Shown here: in pieces, positions 1 to 7,778 of the stretch | Position numbering within the stretch: position 1 is the first letter of the stretch | Layout of the letters: each line of letters begins with the position of its first letter | Source of the DNA: Hymenobacter aranciens | GTDB lineage: Bacteria; Bacteroidota; Bacteroidia; Cytophagales; Hymenobacteraceae | Direction: 5' to 3' | Length of the DNA stretch: 64,000 bases | Assembly (NCBI RefSeq): GCF_030580865.1 | Contig: NZ_JAUQSY010000006.1 | Location: 124,001-188,000 of the forward strand | Translations under genes and position numbers: made by a program | Notes under the pieces: generated by a model | What the model was told of the DNA's origin: nothing | Seen by the model: only the letters and a program-made list of their open reading frames with translations | Databases searched by the model: none

Positions 1-19
1 TGTTGCCTTATTCGCTACT

Positions 20-47
20 GCCGGGCAAATAGCGCTAATTTGCCGGC
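20..47. other. Hairpin upstream of first gene
   Basis: Inverted repeat with arms 20-30 and 38-47 (one bulged G) around a 7-base loop. No T-run follows, so it may be the end of a gene outside the window or only a local structure. Confidence 0.3.
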
Positions 48-65
48 TTACTTATCCGTTGCTTC

Positions 66-1064
66 GTGTTGGTTGCTGCCCGATTTACCGTTTTCCGCCT
101 GCTGCCCGGGCTTGTTGTTGCCACATTGGGCACCTTGCTGAGCCTCAGTGGCTGCGAGCCCAAACCAAGCTCCACCGGCACTCCCGGGATGGAGCAGCCG
201 GCGGCGGGCCACCCGCCCCGACCAGCGTTGCGCTACGACTCGCTGGCGGCCGACAGCCTGGCCCGGCTGGGCCAGTCATTGCCGGGTGCCTTGCTGCCGG
301 GCCACCGCATTGTGGCCTTTTATGGCAACCCACTGCACCAGCGCATGGGCATTCTGGGTCAGTATCCGAAAGACGACATGCTGGAACGCTTGAGCTGGCA
401 GGCCGCCGAGTGGCAGCGGGCCGATTCGTTGCCCGTGCGACCGGCTTTGCACCTCATCGCCGTCATCGCCCAGCGCGACGCGGGGGCCGACCGGAAGTAC
501 CGCCTGCCACTGCCCGACAGCGCCATCCAGCAGGTTATCAGCTGGGGGCAGGCCAAAGACTACCCCGTTTTTCTGGATGTGCAGGTGGGATTAAGTACGC
601 TGGAGGAAGAGCTGCCCAAGCTCGAAAAATACCTGCGCCTGCCCTTCGTGCACCTGGGCATCGACCCCGAGTTTTCGATGAAAAACCGGCGCCGGCCGGG
701 CACCGAAGTCGGCGAGTTCAGCGCCCAGGATGTGAACTATGCCCGGCACTTTCTGGCCACGCTGGTGAGCCGCTACCGCCTGCCGCCCAAGATGCTGGTG
801 GTGCACCGCTTCCGCGAAGACATGATTACTAGCTACAAAGCCATCAAGCTGGAGCCGCGGGTGCAGCTTGTGATAGACATGGACGGTTGGGGCACGCCCA
901 GCATCAAGCGCAGCTCGTACCGCAAGTTTGTACAGCAGCAGCCGGTGCAGTATGCTGGTTTTAAGCTGTTTTACAAAAACGACAATAAGCCCGGCTCGCG
1001 CATGATGACGCCCGCCGAAGTGCTGAAGCTGCGGCCGCGGCCGCTGTACATTCAGTATCAGTAA
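66..1064 (+). CDS. Unknown exported lipoprotein, tandem copy 1
   Basis: A 332-aa protein with a GTG start, an N-terminal hydrophobic segment and a lipobox ending at Cys30 (LSGC), so it should be a lipid-anchored envelope protein. The mature part is about half identical by eye to the next gene: both contain LPGALLPGHRI, AFYGN, a FLDVQ strand, HLGIDPEF, a VHRF..MIT segment, a DMDG/HMDG turn, and end in LYIQYQ. The regular strand endings with conserved Asp/Glu (IDPEF, DMDG) look like a TIM-barrel hydrolase, but I do not recognise the family and assign no activity. A hairpin with a T-run separates it from copy 2, so each copy may be transcribed separately. Confidence 0.8.
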   Translation: MLVAARFTVFRLLPGLVVATLGTLLSLSGCEPKPSSTGTPGMEQPAAGHPPRPALRYDSLAADSLARLGQSLPGALLPGHRIVAFYGNPLHQRMGILGQYPKDDMLERLSWQAAEWQRADSLPVRPALHLIAVIAQRDAGADRKYRLPLPDSAIQQVISWGQAKDYPVFLDVQVGLSTLEEELPKLEKYLRLPFVHLGIDPEFSMKNRRRPGTEVGEFSAQDVNYARHFLATLVSRYRLPPKMLVVHRFREDMITSYKAIKLEPRVQLVIDMDGWGTPSIKRSSYRKFVQQQPVQYAGFKLFYKNDNKPGSRMMTPAEVLKLRPRPLYIQYQ

Positions 1065-1073
1065 AATACTTGA

Positions 1074-1117
1074 TAGCACGTCATGCGGCACTGCGTTCAG
1101 CATGACGTGCTATTTTT
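1074..1117 (+). terminator. Rho-independent terminator / palindrome
   Basis: Perfect 13-bp stem (1074-1086 with 1100-1112), 13-base loop, then five T. The arms contain GTCATGC/GCATGAC, the same core as the longer palindromes at 12393 and 37405, so it may be a short member of that intergenic family that now works as a terminator. Confidence 0.7.
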
Positions 1118-1161
1118 CCGCTTTCTAAGCCTATTTCCTCCTACCCTAAGCAGAAAAGCCG

Positions 1162-1169
1162 TAACTTTC
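1162..1169 (+). promoter_or_regulatory. Possible -7 element for lipoprotein copy 2
   Basis: TAACTTTC lies 29 bases before the GTG start and differs from the Bacteroidota consensus TAnnTTTG at the last base. I see no convincing -33 element. Confidence 0.3.
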
Positions 1170-1198
1170 GGATATCTTTTTCTCACCCGTAATTTCCT

Positions 1199-2236
1199 GT
1201 GCGGCACTCTTTTTTACTCAACGCCGGCCTGCTGAGCCTTGGCCTGTCCCTTTCGCTTACCCTGTTGCCCGGCTGCGGCTCGCGCTCCGGCACCGATTCG
1301 GAAAAATCGACGGCCGATAGCACGGCTACTGGCGGCCCGGCTACCCCGGCCCCCGTCGATACCATCAAGCTGAAAATGGAAGCCCTGCGCCGCGATTCGC
1401 TCAAGGCCGATTCCATTGCCAAAGTCAACGGGCAGCTGCCGGGCGCCATTCTGCCGGGCCACCGCATCATTGCATTCTATGGCAACATCCGCTCGAAGGG
1501 TATGGGCATTCTGGGCCGCGAGCCTAAGGAGCAGATGTTCCGCAAGTTTGAAGGCGTGCTCAAGGAGTGGCAGGCCGCCGACCCCAGCATCCCGGTGCAG
1601 GCGGCGCTGCACAACGTGACCATCACCGCCCAAGGCACGGCCGGCAAAGACGGCAAGTGGCGCCTGATGAACTCCAAAGCCACCATCGAGGAGGTAATTT
1701 CCTGGGCGCGTGAGCACAAGTGCATCCTGTTTCTGGACGTGCAGCCTGGCCACAGCACCCTCGAAGCCGAGCTACCCAAGCTGGAGCCCTACCTCAAGCA
1801 GCCCGATATCCACCTCGGCATCGACCCCGAGTTTTCGCTCTCGACGATGCCCGGCGTGCGCCCCAACCAGAAAATCGGCACCCTCGACGCCAAGGACGTG
1901 AACTTCACCGTCAACTTCTTGGCCCGCATCGTGAGCGAAAACCACCTGCCGCCCAAGGTGCTGACGGTGCACCGCTTCACGCGGAAAATGATTACCAACT
2001 ACAAGAAAATCAAGCTCGACCCGCGCGTGCAGATTGTGATGCACATGGATGGCCACGGCGAGCCCACGCTCAAGAAGGACTCGTACCACGACTACATCCA
2101 GACCGAGCCCGTGCAGTACACCGGCTTCAAGCTCTTCTACGAGTACGACGCCCGCCCCAAGCCGCACCACATCATGACGCCCACCGAGGTGCTGACGCAG
2201 CTGACGCCCAAGCCGCTCTACATTCAGTATCAGTAG
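1199..2236 (+). CDS. Unknown exported lipoprotein, tandem copy 2
   Basis: A 345-aa paralog of the preceding gene, also with a GTG start and a lipobox at Cys26 (LLPGC). A Ser/Thr/Ala/Pro-rich tether follows the cysteine. The core repeats the motifs of copy 1: LPGAILPGHRI, AFYGN, MGILG, LFLDVQPG, HLGIDPEFSL, VHRFTRKMIT, MHMDGHGEPT and the same LYIQYQ end. Preservation of putative acidic residues in both copies argues for an enzyme rather than a structural protein, but that is inference. Duplication followed by moderate divergence suggests related but not identical substrates. A strong bidirectional terminator follows. Confidence 0.82.
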   Translation: MRHSFLLNAGLLSLGLSLSLTLLPGCGSRSGTDSEKSTADSTATGGPATPAPVDTIKLKMEALRRDSLKADSIAKVNGQLPGAILPGHRIIAFYGNIRSKGMGILGREPKEQMFRKFEGVLKEWQAADPSIPVQAALHNVTITAQGTAGKDGKWRLMNSKATIEEVISWAREHKCILFLDVQPGHSTLEAELPKLEPYLKQPDIHLGIDPEFSLSTMPGVRPNQKIGTLDAKDVNFTVNFLARIVSENHLPPKVLTVHRFTRKMITNYKKIKLDPRVQIVMHMDGHGEPTLKKDSYHDYIQTEPVQYTGFKLFYEYDARPKPHHIMTPTEVLTQLTPKPLYIQYQ

Positions 2237-2253
2237 GCGCGTCTGTTTCCTGC

Positions 2254-2296
2254 AAAAAAGGCAGGCTCCACCGCAATGGTGGAGCCTGCCTTTTTT
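2254..2296. terminator. Bidirectional terminator
   Basis: Perfect 13-bp stem (2260-2272 with 2278-2290) and 5-base loop, with six A before and six T after. It sits between convergent genes and can end both. Confidence 0.88.
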
Positions 2297-2320
2297 ATTA
2301 TCGACCTGTATTTCTCTCAT

Positions 2321-2626
2321 CTACGGCTCCACCACCAGCAGCCGGAAGCTTCGAACCTCGCCCTGAGTCACTTCGAGGCCGTAGGAGCCGGCTATCACTA
2401 CGTTGCCGGCCGCATCGACCGCTACGTGCTCGTGCAGGGTGTAAGTAGCGTTGGGCGGAAATACCACCGTCCCAGTGAAGAGCTCACTCGGGCCGAGGCG
2501 GTTCAGCCAGCCCCAGTCATAGAGGTTTTGGCCTTGCGCCTGCACGGCCGGGGCCGTGCATACCGTTAGCCCTACCATACCAACGAGCGTTACTAGCCGG
2601 GTCAGTTGTAAATGTGGCATTTTCAT
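2321..2626 (-). CDS. Short secreted protein of unknown function
   Basis: A 101-aa protein on the reverse strand with a clear signal peptide (hydrophobic core, APAVQAQ cleavage region near residue 31). The mature part has DAAGNVVIAGS, which resembles one blade of the SBBP-like beta-propeller seen in the large T9SS proteins at 51604 and 54604 (DPAGNTYVGI, DAAGNTYVGI). It could be a decayed or minimal relative of those proteins. No sorting domain is present. An alternative start is the Met two codons downstream. It converges on lipoprotein copy 2 and shares its terminator. Confidence 0.6.
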   Translation of the reverse strand: MKMPHLQLTRLVTLVGMVGLTVCTAPAVQAQGQNLYDWGWLNRLGPSELFTGTVVFPPNATYTLHEHVAVDAAGNVVIAGSYGLEVTQGEVRSFRLLVVEP

Positions 2627-3227
2627 AAACTGGAGTAATAATGATGATTAAGGCAGCCCCCGCCCGCCAGTCGAAATCGGTTCAGGACTGGTGCGAGTCC
2701 CCTTTCATTGCGTTAACGGAAATGCATCACTCTGGCCTTGATAATTGTTCAACAAAGCGTTACACAGCTTCGAAAATAGCAGTGGGGCAAACCAGAAGCA
2801 GCAGCAGATTGCGAAGCCATGCACCGAATGGTTTCATCCGTGGTCACGAGTGGGCAACGTACCGGGAGCGCCGACGACAGTAACATCGTTATTCTGAAAG
2901 CTATGTCGTAATGCGTGCAAACGTTGTAAACGAACTATTCACGCCAAGGTCGCAAACTGGCAACGCTCAACTATGGCTCTCGCTGTAAAAGAAGGGATTT
3001 GAACTGTTCGAGTGGAGACCCGGGCACTGACTCTTCTACCCGATAATAGCATGAGGTGGGCAGAAGCCGTGTCCAATCATACACGAACGGAAGGGACTAA
3101 AGCAGATTTATCAGAATTCATTTCTGCAAAACGTCCAAATACTTTTTTTAAATAACTTATTTTCAGATACTAATTTTAGCTGATTAGCCCACAAGAGAGC
3201 ATAACACCTGTGTAGCGAGGGCAATAT
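2627..3227. other. Intergenic region without a supported gene
   Basis: About 600 bases of lower GC than the flanks. The 80-codon open frame at 2641-2883 has no start signal, composition or motif supporting it. I see no tRNA, terminator or repeat here. Confidence 0.5.
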
Positions 3228-3659
3228 TCAGGTCGCGTGGGTGTGCAGCACCGTGCGGACGATACCCAAGTTGGTATCCTGCATGTTAGCCGCCAACGAC
3301 AACAGCCACTGGCCGTTGTGCAGCACGCGCATCAGGTGGAGCTGCTGGTGCTGCGTGACAAGAATATCCTCCAATTGCTCCTCCGGGCCGAGTTGCAGGG
3401 CCGTCATAGCTTGGCGCTTCTGCTTTACCATTTCGGCATGGGCGGCGGCGGCGAGGGCGGTATTGCCGGTTTTTTCGGCCACGTACTCCGCCAGAATGCG
3501 GCCCGTTTCGATATCGATAACGGTGGCCGACAGCAACTCAGGCAAATCCTGCATCACGCTGCGTACCACCTCGGCCGCCTGCGCACGGTCGGCTTCCGGC
3601 AACGGGTCGAGCAACTCAGACACGCGGTTGAGAAACGGAATTTTGGAGAGGAATGACAT
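3228..3659 (-). CDS. Roadblock/LC7-like protein
   Basis: A 143-aa soluble protein. After a charged helical N-terminus (to about residue 40) comes a roadblock/LC7-like fold pattern: strand SATVIDIETGRILAEY, a helix rich in Ala/Lys (AAAAHAEMVKQKRQAM), strand DILVTQHQQLHLMRVL, then QWLLSLAANMQDTNLGIVR. Roadblock proteins in bacteria often act as partners of small GTPases or in cell polarity, but no GTPase lies next door. The assignment rests on pattern, not a search. It is monocistronic with its own promoter. Confidence 0.68.
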   Translation of the reverse strand: MSFLSKIPFLNRVSELLDPLPEADRAQAAEVVRSVMQDLPELLSATVIDIETGRILAEYVAEKTGNTALAAAAHAEMVKQKRQAMTALQLGPEEQLEDILVTQHQQLHLMRVLHNGQWLLSLAANMQDTNLGIVRTVLHTHAT

Positions 3660-3672
3660 GGTAGAAGTGCTG

Positions 3673-3680
3673 CAAAATTA
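3673..3680 (-). promoter_or_regulatory. -7 element for the roadblock-like gene
   Basis: On the reverse strand this reads TAATTTTG, an exact match to TAnnTTTG, ending 13 bases before the start codon. The -33 element is unclear. Confidence 0.5.
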
Positions 3681-3748
3681 ATGTTTCGCGCGGTCATGTG
3701 GAACTAAGCAAGCCGAGAGTCGGCTCAGCAGAACCATTGAGGCGGGTG

Positions 3749-5239
3749 CTAACGCACGGCTCGTTGCGGCCGTTCCACCACGTACAGTGCGACCAAGAAC
3801 AACACCGTCAGCCCCATATGCCAGGCGTGGCGCAGCCACCAATCGGATACCTTCACTTGCCAGCCGACAGCCACCAGCACCGCCGCCAGCAGCAGCCACA
3901 GCCCTAGGCGCGCCATCGGATACGGCACCGGGAAATGCCGCTCGCCCAGGCGCCAGCACAGCACGGCCATCAGAAAATAGCAGGCCAGCGTGGCCAGGGC
4001 GCTGCCCATGTAGCCCAGCACCGGGATGAGCACGAAGTTGAGCACAATGGTGAGCACCGCGCCGCCCGCGCCGATGTAGGTGCCGTAGTACGTCTTGTCG
4101 GTCAGCTTAAACCACACCGACAGGTTGTAATACACGCCCAGAAACAGATTGGCCAGCAGTAGCACCGGCACCACGGCCAGCCCCTCCCGATACTCCGGCC
4201 GCCGCAGAAACACGGCGCCAAAATCTTCTGCATTCAGGCTGATACCTACAAAAATGATGGCGCAGCAAATCGTAAACCACTTCAGAATCATGGCAAACGT
4301 GGCGGGCGAGTTCTTTTCGGTGCTTTGGGCGAAGAAGAACGGCTCGGCCGCGTAGCGGAAAGCCTGAATAACCAGCGACATAAAGATACTCAGCTTGTAG
4401 CAGGCCCCATAAATACCCACAGCTGTGAGGCTGCTCTTGCCGGGATAAAAGCCCTCGGGCAGCCACTTCGGCAGCAGGATTCGGTCCAGCGTTTCGTTCA
4501 CCATGCCCGCCAGGCCCATCAGCATCAGCGGGAAGGCATAGGCCAGCAGCGGCCGCAGCCAGCCTAAATTAAACCGGAAGCGGAAGTCCAGCAGCTCGCG
4601 GCCCAGCAGCAGCAGCGTGGCCGCGCTGGCAAAGAGGTTAGCCAGAAACACGTAGCCTACGCCCAGGCCAGGATTATAAATAGCCTCCACGAGCGGCCGG
4701 GCAATACCTGCTTTCAACAGACACGGGCAGAACACGATAAAAAACAGATTCAACCCCACATTCAGCACGATGCCAGCCAGCTTGATGCCGGCAAACCTGC
4801 GGGCCTTATTCTCCAGCCGCAGCCGGGCGAAGGGAATGGCCGTCAGCGTATCCAAACCCAGAATGAGCGCTATCCAGATAGCATACTGCTCGTGGCCGGG
4901 CGGGATTTCAAGCAGGCTGAGCAGCGGGCGGGCCAGCAGCGCCAATAGCACGGTCAGCACCACTGTACTAACCAGCAGCAAGCTCAACACCCGGTCGTAC
5001 AGCTCGCGGCGGTCGGCGCCCGGACGGTTGGCAAAACGGAAGAATGTAGTTTCCATGCCGTAGGTAAACACCACATTTAGAAACGACACGTAGGCATACA
5101 GCCCGGTTACAATGCCATACTCAGCGGCCGCGAAGTAAGCCGTGTACACCGGCACCAGCAGGTAGGTGAGCACCCGGCCCACAATGCTGCTGACGCCGTA
5201 CACGGCCGTTTGCCCGGCCAGCTTTTTCAGAACGCTCAT
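3749..5239 (-). CDS. Polysaccharide flippase (MOP/Wzx-like)
   Basis: A 496-aa integral membrane protein with about 14 hydrophobic segments. The N-terminal pattern (LAGQTAVYGVSSIVGR, then LLVPVYTAYFAAAEYGIV) is typical of oligosaccharide flippases of the MOP superfamily, which move undecaprenyl-linked sugar units across the inner membrane. The middle has the characteristic LPEGFYPGKSSLTAVGIYGACYK-type loop (split here by a charged turn), and the end has paired helices with a polar tail. No glycosyltransferase cluster lies around it, so its glycan is unknown. The ATG at 5239 is followed directly by a hydrophobic N-terminus. Confidence 0.85.
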   Translation of the reverse strand: MSVLKKLAGQTAVYGVSSIVGRVLTYLLVPVYTAYFAAAEYGIVTGLYAYVSFLNVVFTYGMETTFFRFANRPGADRRELYDRVLSLLLVSTVVLTVLLALLARPLLSLLEIPPGHEQYAIWIALILGLDTLTAIPFARLRLENKARRFAGIKLAGIVLNVGLNLFFIVFCPCLLKAGIARPLVEAIYNPGLGVGYVFLANLFASAATLLLLGRELLDFRFRFNLGWLRPLLAYAFPLMLMGLAGMVNETLDRILLPKWLPEGFYPGKSSLTAVGIYGACYKLSIFMSLVIQAFRYAAEPFFFAQSTEKNSPATFAMILKWFTICCAIIFVGISLNAEDFGAVFLRRPEYREGLAVVPVLLLANLFLGVYYNLSVWFKLTDKTYYGTYIGAGGAVLTIVLNFVLIPVLGYMGSALATLACYFLMAVLCWRLGERHFPVPYPMARLGLWLLLAAVLVAVGWQVKVSDWWLRHAWHMGLTVLFLVALYVVERPQRAVR

Positions 5240-5242
5240 TTT

Positions 5243-5366
5243 TGAATTAAAAATTATGAATTAAAAATTAAAAAAATGGGTGGGCGCCATCACTACCAAT
5301 TCGCCGTTAATCCAATCCGCCATTACCCGGTTAAATTTTTAATTTTTAATTCGCAATTTTTAATTA
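5243..5366. repeat. AT-rich inverted repeat
   Basis: Runs of AATTAAAAATTA at 5243-5272 face TAATTTTTAATT-type runs at 5332-5366. It sits between two reverse-strand genes and could form a long weak stem. It looks like a decayed palindromic element. Confidence 0.5.
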
Positions 5367-6151
5367 CCCTTAAATACCGCCGGACGCTTCTCCAGAAACG
5401 CCTGCGTACCCTCCTTAAAATCCTCCGTGGCAAAGGCTTGTCCAAAGGCATGCGCTTCGGCCTCAAAGCCGTTCTGCGTCTTGGAGTAGTGCGCGTTTAC
5501 GCACTCCAGCACTAGGCCCACGGCCAGCGGCGCCTTACCCAGGATTTTGCCCAGCAGCTGGCGGCAGAAGGCCAGCAGTTCGGCCTGCGGCACCACGTGG
5601 TTTACAAGGCCTAGGCGCAGAGCCTCGTCGGCCTTTATCATATCAGTGGTGAGCAGCAACTCAATAGCCTTACCCTTGCCGATGAGTTGGGGTAGGCGCT
5701 GGGTGCCGCCATAGCCGGGCGGCAAGCCCAGATTCACCTCGGGCTGGCCGAATCGGGCAGTGTCCGATGCCACGCGCATGTGGCAGGCCATGGCCAGCTC
5801 GCAGCCGCCGCCCAAGGCAAAACCGTTGATGGCGGCGATGACGGGCTTGGTGCTCTGCTCAATTTTGCAGAACACGTCCTGCCCGCGCTCGGCGGCGCGC
5901 TGGGCCTGCACTGAGGTGAGCGCGGCCAGCTCAGCAATGTCGGCGCCGGCCACGAAGGCCTTTTCGCCGCTGCCCGTAAGCAGAATGCCACGCACCTGCG
6001 GGTCGTCAAAACCCTGCTGAAAAGCGTCGTGGATGTCCTCAATCGTGGCCCCGTTCAGCGCGTTGAGCTTGCTGGGGCGGTTGAGGGTGATGGTGAGGAT
6101 GCCAGACTCGGCATCGAGGTCGTAGAGCAGGTTGTCGAACGAAGTGGCCAT
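5360..6151 (-). CDS. Enoyl-CoA hydratase/isomerase (crotonase family)
   Basis: A 263-aa crotonase-fold protein; the family hydrates trans-2-enoyl-CoA in fatty-acid or amino-acid degradation. The oxyanion-hole segment FVAGADIAEL is near residue 65 and the second one is NGFALGGGCELAM. Both catalytic glutamates of classical hydratases are present (Glu in GGCELAM and Glu in FGQPEV), which favours true hydratase activity over other crotonases. I chose the ATG at 6151 (MATSFDN) because the upstream extension of the frame is Arg/Pro-rich and unlike the family, whose length is about 260 aa. It stands alone, apart from other beta-oxidation genes. Confidence 0.9.
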   Translation of the reverse strand: MATSFDNLLYDLDAESGILTITLNRPSKLNALNGATIEDIHDAFQQGFDDPQVRGILLTGSGEKAFVAGADIAELAALTSVQAQRAAERGQDVFCKIEQSTKPVIAAINGFALGGGCELAMACHMRVASDTARFGQPEVNLGLPPGYGGTQRLPQLIGKGKAIELLLTTDMIKADEALRLGLVNHVVPQAELLAFCRQLLGKILGKAPLAVGLVLECVNAHYSKTQNGFEAEAHAFGQAFATEDFKEGTQAFLEKRPAVFKGN

Positions 6152-6387
6152 GCGCAGAACTGGTAAACGGTGGAGTTGAGCCTGCCAAAGATACGGCCCG
6201 GGCGGCGCGGCCGGGCTTCGTCTGTAGTAGGGGCGGGCTGGGCGCCAATCGGCCTGCTTTGGTCGAAAGCGACCCGCAACACGGCCGTAACTGGCAGAAC
6301 TTTGCAGCACTATTGACCAACACTGAATTTAATCAGCTAAATAGCGTAGCTTCGCTTTCACACCTCTTCAACTAACTTCTTTCACTC

Positions 6388-6819
6388 ATGGGTTTTGTTT
6401 CTGAATTTAAGGAGTTCATCTCCAAAGGCAACGTCGTTGACTTGGCCGTCGGTGTCATCATCGGCGCGGCCTTCAGCGGCATCGTCAAGTCGCTGACCGA
6501 CGACATTATCATGCCGGTGCTGGGCGTGTTCACCAAGGGCATCGACTTCAAAAACCTGTTCGTCACCCTCGACGGTAAGCACTACGAAACGCTTGAGGAG
6601 GCCAAAACGGCCGGCTCAGCCGCCATTGCCTACGGCAACTTCATCAACGCCGTCATCTACTTCCTCATCATTGCCTTCGTCATTTTCTGGGTAGTGAAGC
6701 TGGCCAACCGCTTCAAGAAACCGGCGCCGTCACCCGCTGCCCCGGCGGCCCCGGTTATCACCAAGGAGCAAGAACTGCTGATGGAAATCCGCGACGCCCT
6801 GCGCACAGGCCGGGCGTAA
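6388..6819 (+). CDS. mscL: Large-conductance mechanosensitive channel
   Basis: A 143-aa protein, the usual MscL length. The N-terminal helix [20 protein letters not shown] leads into TM1, which carries the Gly/Ala-packed pore lining ([20 protein letters not shown]). A periplasmic loop follows, then TM2 ([20 protein letters not shown]) and a cytoplasmic C-terminal helix bundle ([12 protein letters not shown]). It acts as an emergency valve releasing solutes on hypo-osmotic shock. It is monocistronic: a decayed palindrome and a strong terminator follow. Confidence 0.97.
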   Translation: MGFVSEFKEFISKGNVVDLAVGVIIGAAFSGIVKSLTDDIIMPVLGVFTKGIDFKNLFVTLDGKHYETLEEAKTAGSAAIAYGNFINAVIYFLIIAFVIFWVVKLANRFKKPAPSPAAPAAPVITKEQELLMEIRDALRTGRA

Positions 6820-6820
6820 G

Positions 6821-6854
6821 GAAGTAGCGCGGATTTTGTAGTCCGTGCTACTTC
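6821..6854. repeat. Intergenic palindrome, GTAGCGCG family
   Basis: GAAGTAGC and GCTACTTC arms enclose GCGGATTTTGTAGTCCGT. The GTAGCGCGGA core recurs at 42817, 46719 and 57434, always in intergenic DNA. Confidence 0.7.
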
Positions 6855-6893
6855 AAAAAAAGCCGCCAGCGTATGACGCCGGCGGCTTTTTTT
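6855..6893. terminator. Terminator after mscL
   Basis: Stem AGCCGCC (6861-6867) with GGCGGCT (6881-6887), extended by an inner GCG/CGC pair. Six A precede and seven T follow, so it can work in both directions. Confidence 0.85.
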
Positions 6894-7067
6894 ATGATTT
6901 TTACCTAAAGCTTTCGTTTTATTTAGCTAGGGTAATTGTCCGAATGAAAATTAGTTGCGAACTTAGGGGCGACCTAAAGCGAGTTGTGCCCAAAAGACAA
7001 CTATTTTTTGAACCTCAGCGTCACTTTGCTCGTTAGGCCGCCAAATCTCCAACGCCTGCTGCCATTC

Positions 7068-7502
7068 ATGAAAAAACGTTTCGTTGCCGTGCTGTTGACC
7101 GCCGGCCTTGGTTTTTGCGCTACCAGCGCCTATGCCCAGAGTGCCGCCCCCGATTTTCCTGCTGATGAGCCCACGGCCCGCGCCGAAACTCCCGCCAAGC
7201 GCCCCAATGCCCGCGCTACCGCCGACGAGCTGCGCCGCGCTGCCATGACGCCCGAGGAGCAGAAGCAGGACCAGCAACTGCAACTTCTGGCGGCCCGCAC
7301 CGGCAACACCACTCTTGGTGTCAGCGGGGCTAAGCAGCAATACGATACCGGCAGCGGGGGCTTTATGGTGCGCAAGTACCAGAGCCGCACCCGCGCCGGC
7401 CGCGAGAAGCGCGGCATCACGCTCCACATGATGGGAAGCGCTAACCCCAAAGGCCAGCGGTTGATTGACAAGAAGCACAAGAAGAAGTTCCTGTTTTTCT
7501 AA
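7068..7502 (+). CDS. Small exported protein, unknown
   Basis: A 144-aa protein with a standard signal peptide (MKKRF, hydrophobic core, cleavage near AYAQ at residue 23). The mature part is Ala/Arg/Gln-rich, with a basic middle section and a lysine-rich tail ending KKKFLFF. No known domain is recognised. I start at the ATG at 7068 because the upstream extension lacks a signal peptide. A terminator follows. Confidence 0.72.
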   Translation: MKKRFVAVLLTAGLGFCATSAYAQSAAPDFPADEPTARAETPAKRPNARATADELRRAAMTPEEQKQDQQLQLLAARTGNTTLGVSGAKQQYDTGSGGFMVRKYQSRTRAGREKRGITLHMMGSANPKGQRLIDKKHKKKFLFF

Positions 7503-7522
7503 GCAGCAGCTTTAATAAACGG

Positions 7523-7558
7523 CACCTTTCCCGGCTTGGCTAGGAAAGGTGTTTTTTT
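7523..7558 (+). terminator. Terminator
   Basis: Perfect 9-bp stem (CACCTTTCC 7523-7531 with GGAAAGGTG 7543-7551) followed by seven T. Confidence 0.88.
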
Positions 7559-7699
7559 ATGCGTGCAGGTAGCAGCGCTGCCAGCATTGGTATAGAGACA
7601 GATACGACTCACCCCACGCTGTGATACTGGCTAGCCTCGAAGGTGACCTTGCTTTGCGGAATGCCAATAACCTCAGCAGTACGCCTCGGACATTCTAAT

Positions 7700-7738
7700 A
7701 AAAAGCCCCATCTGACAAATCAGACGGGGCTTTTTTTA
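7700..7738. terminator. Terminator of the infB operon
   Basis: Stem 7705-7714 with 7721-7730, one wobble position, A-run before and T-run after. It lies 40 bases beyond the infB stop and terminates the reverse-strand operon. Confidence 0.85.
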
Positions 7739-7778
7739 TCAAATCACAATCAGCGATTGTGGTCTAAAATCAGCAATT

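Noticed and set aside
2641..2883. 80-codon forward frame
   Set aside because: No signal peptide, no domain, mixed composition and no promoter or terminator.
2990..3060. tRNA-like sequence on the reverse strand
   Set aside because: A TTCAAATCCC-like piece recalls a T-arm, but the arms do not pair and no acceptor stem forms.
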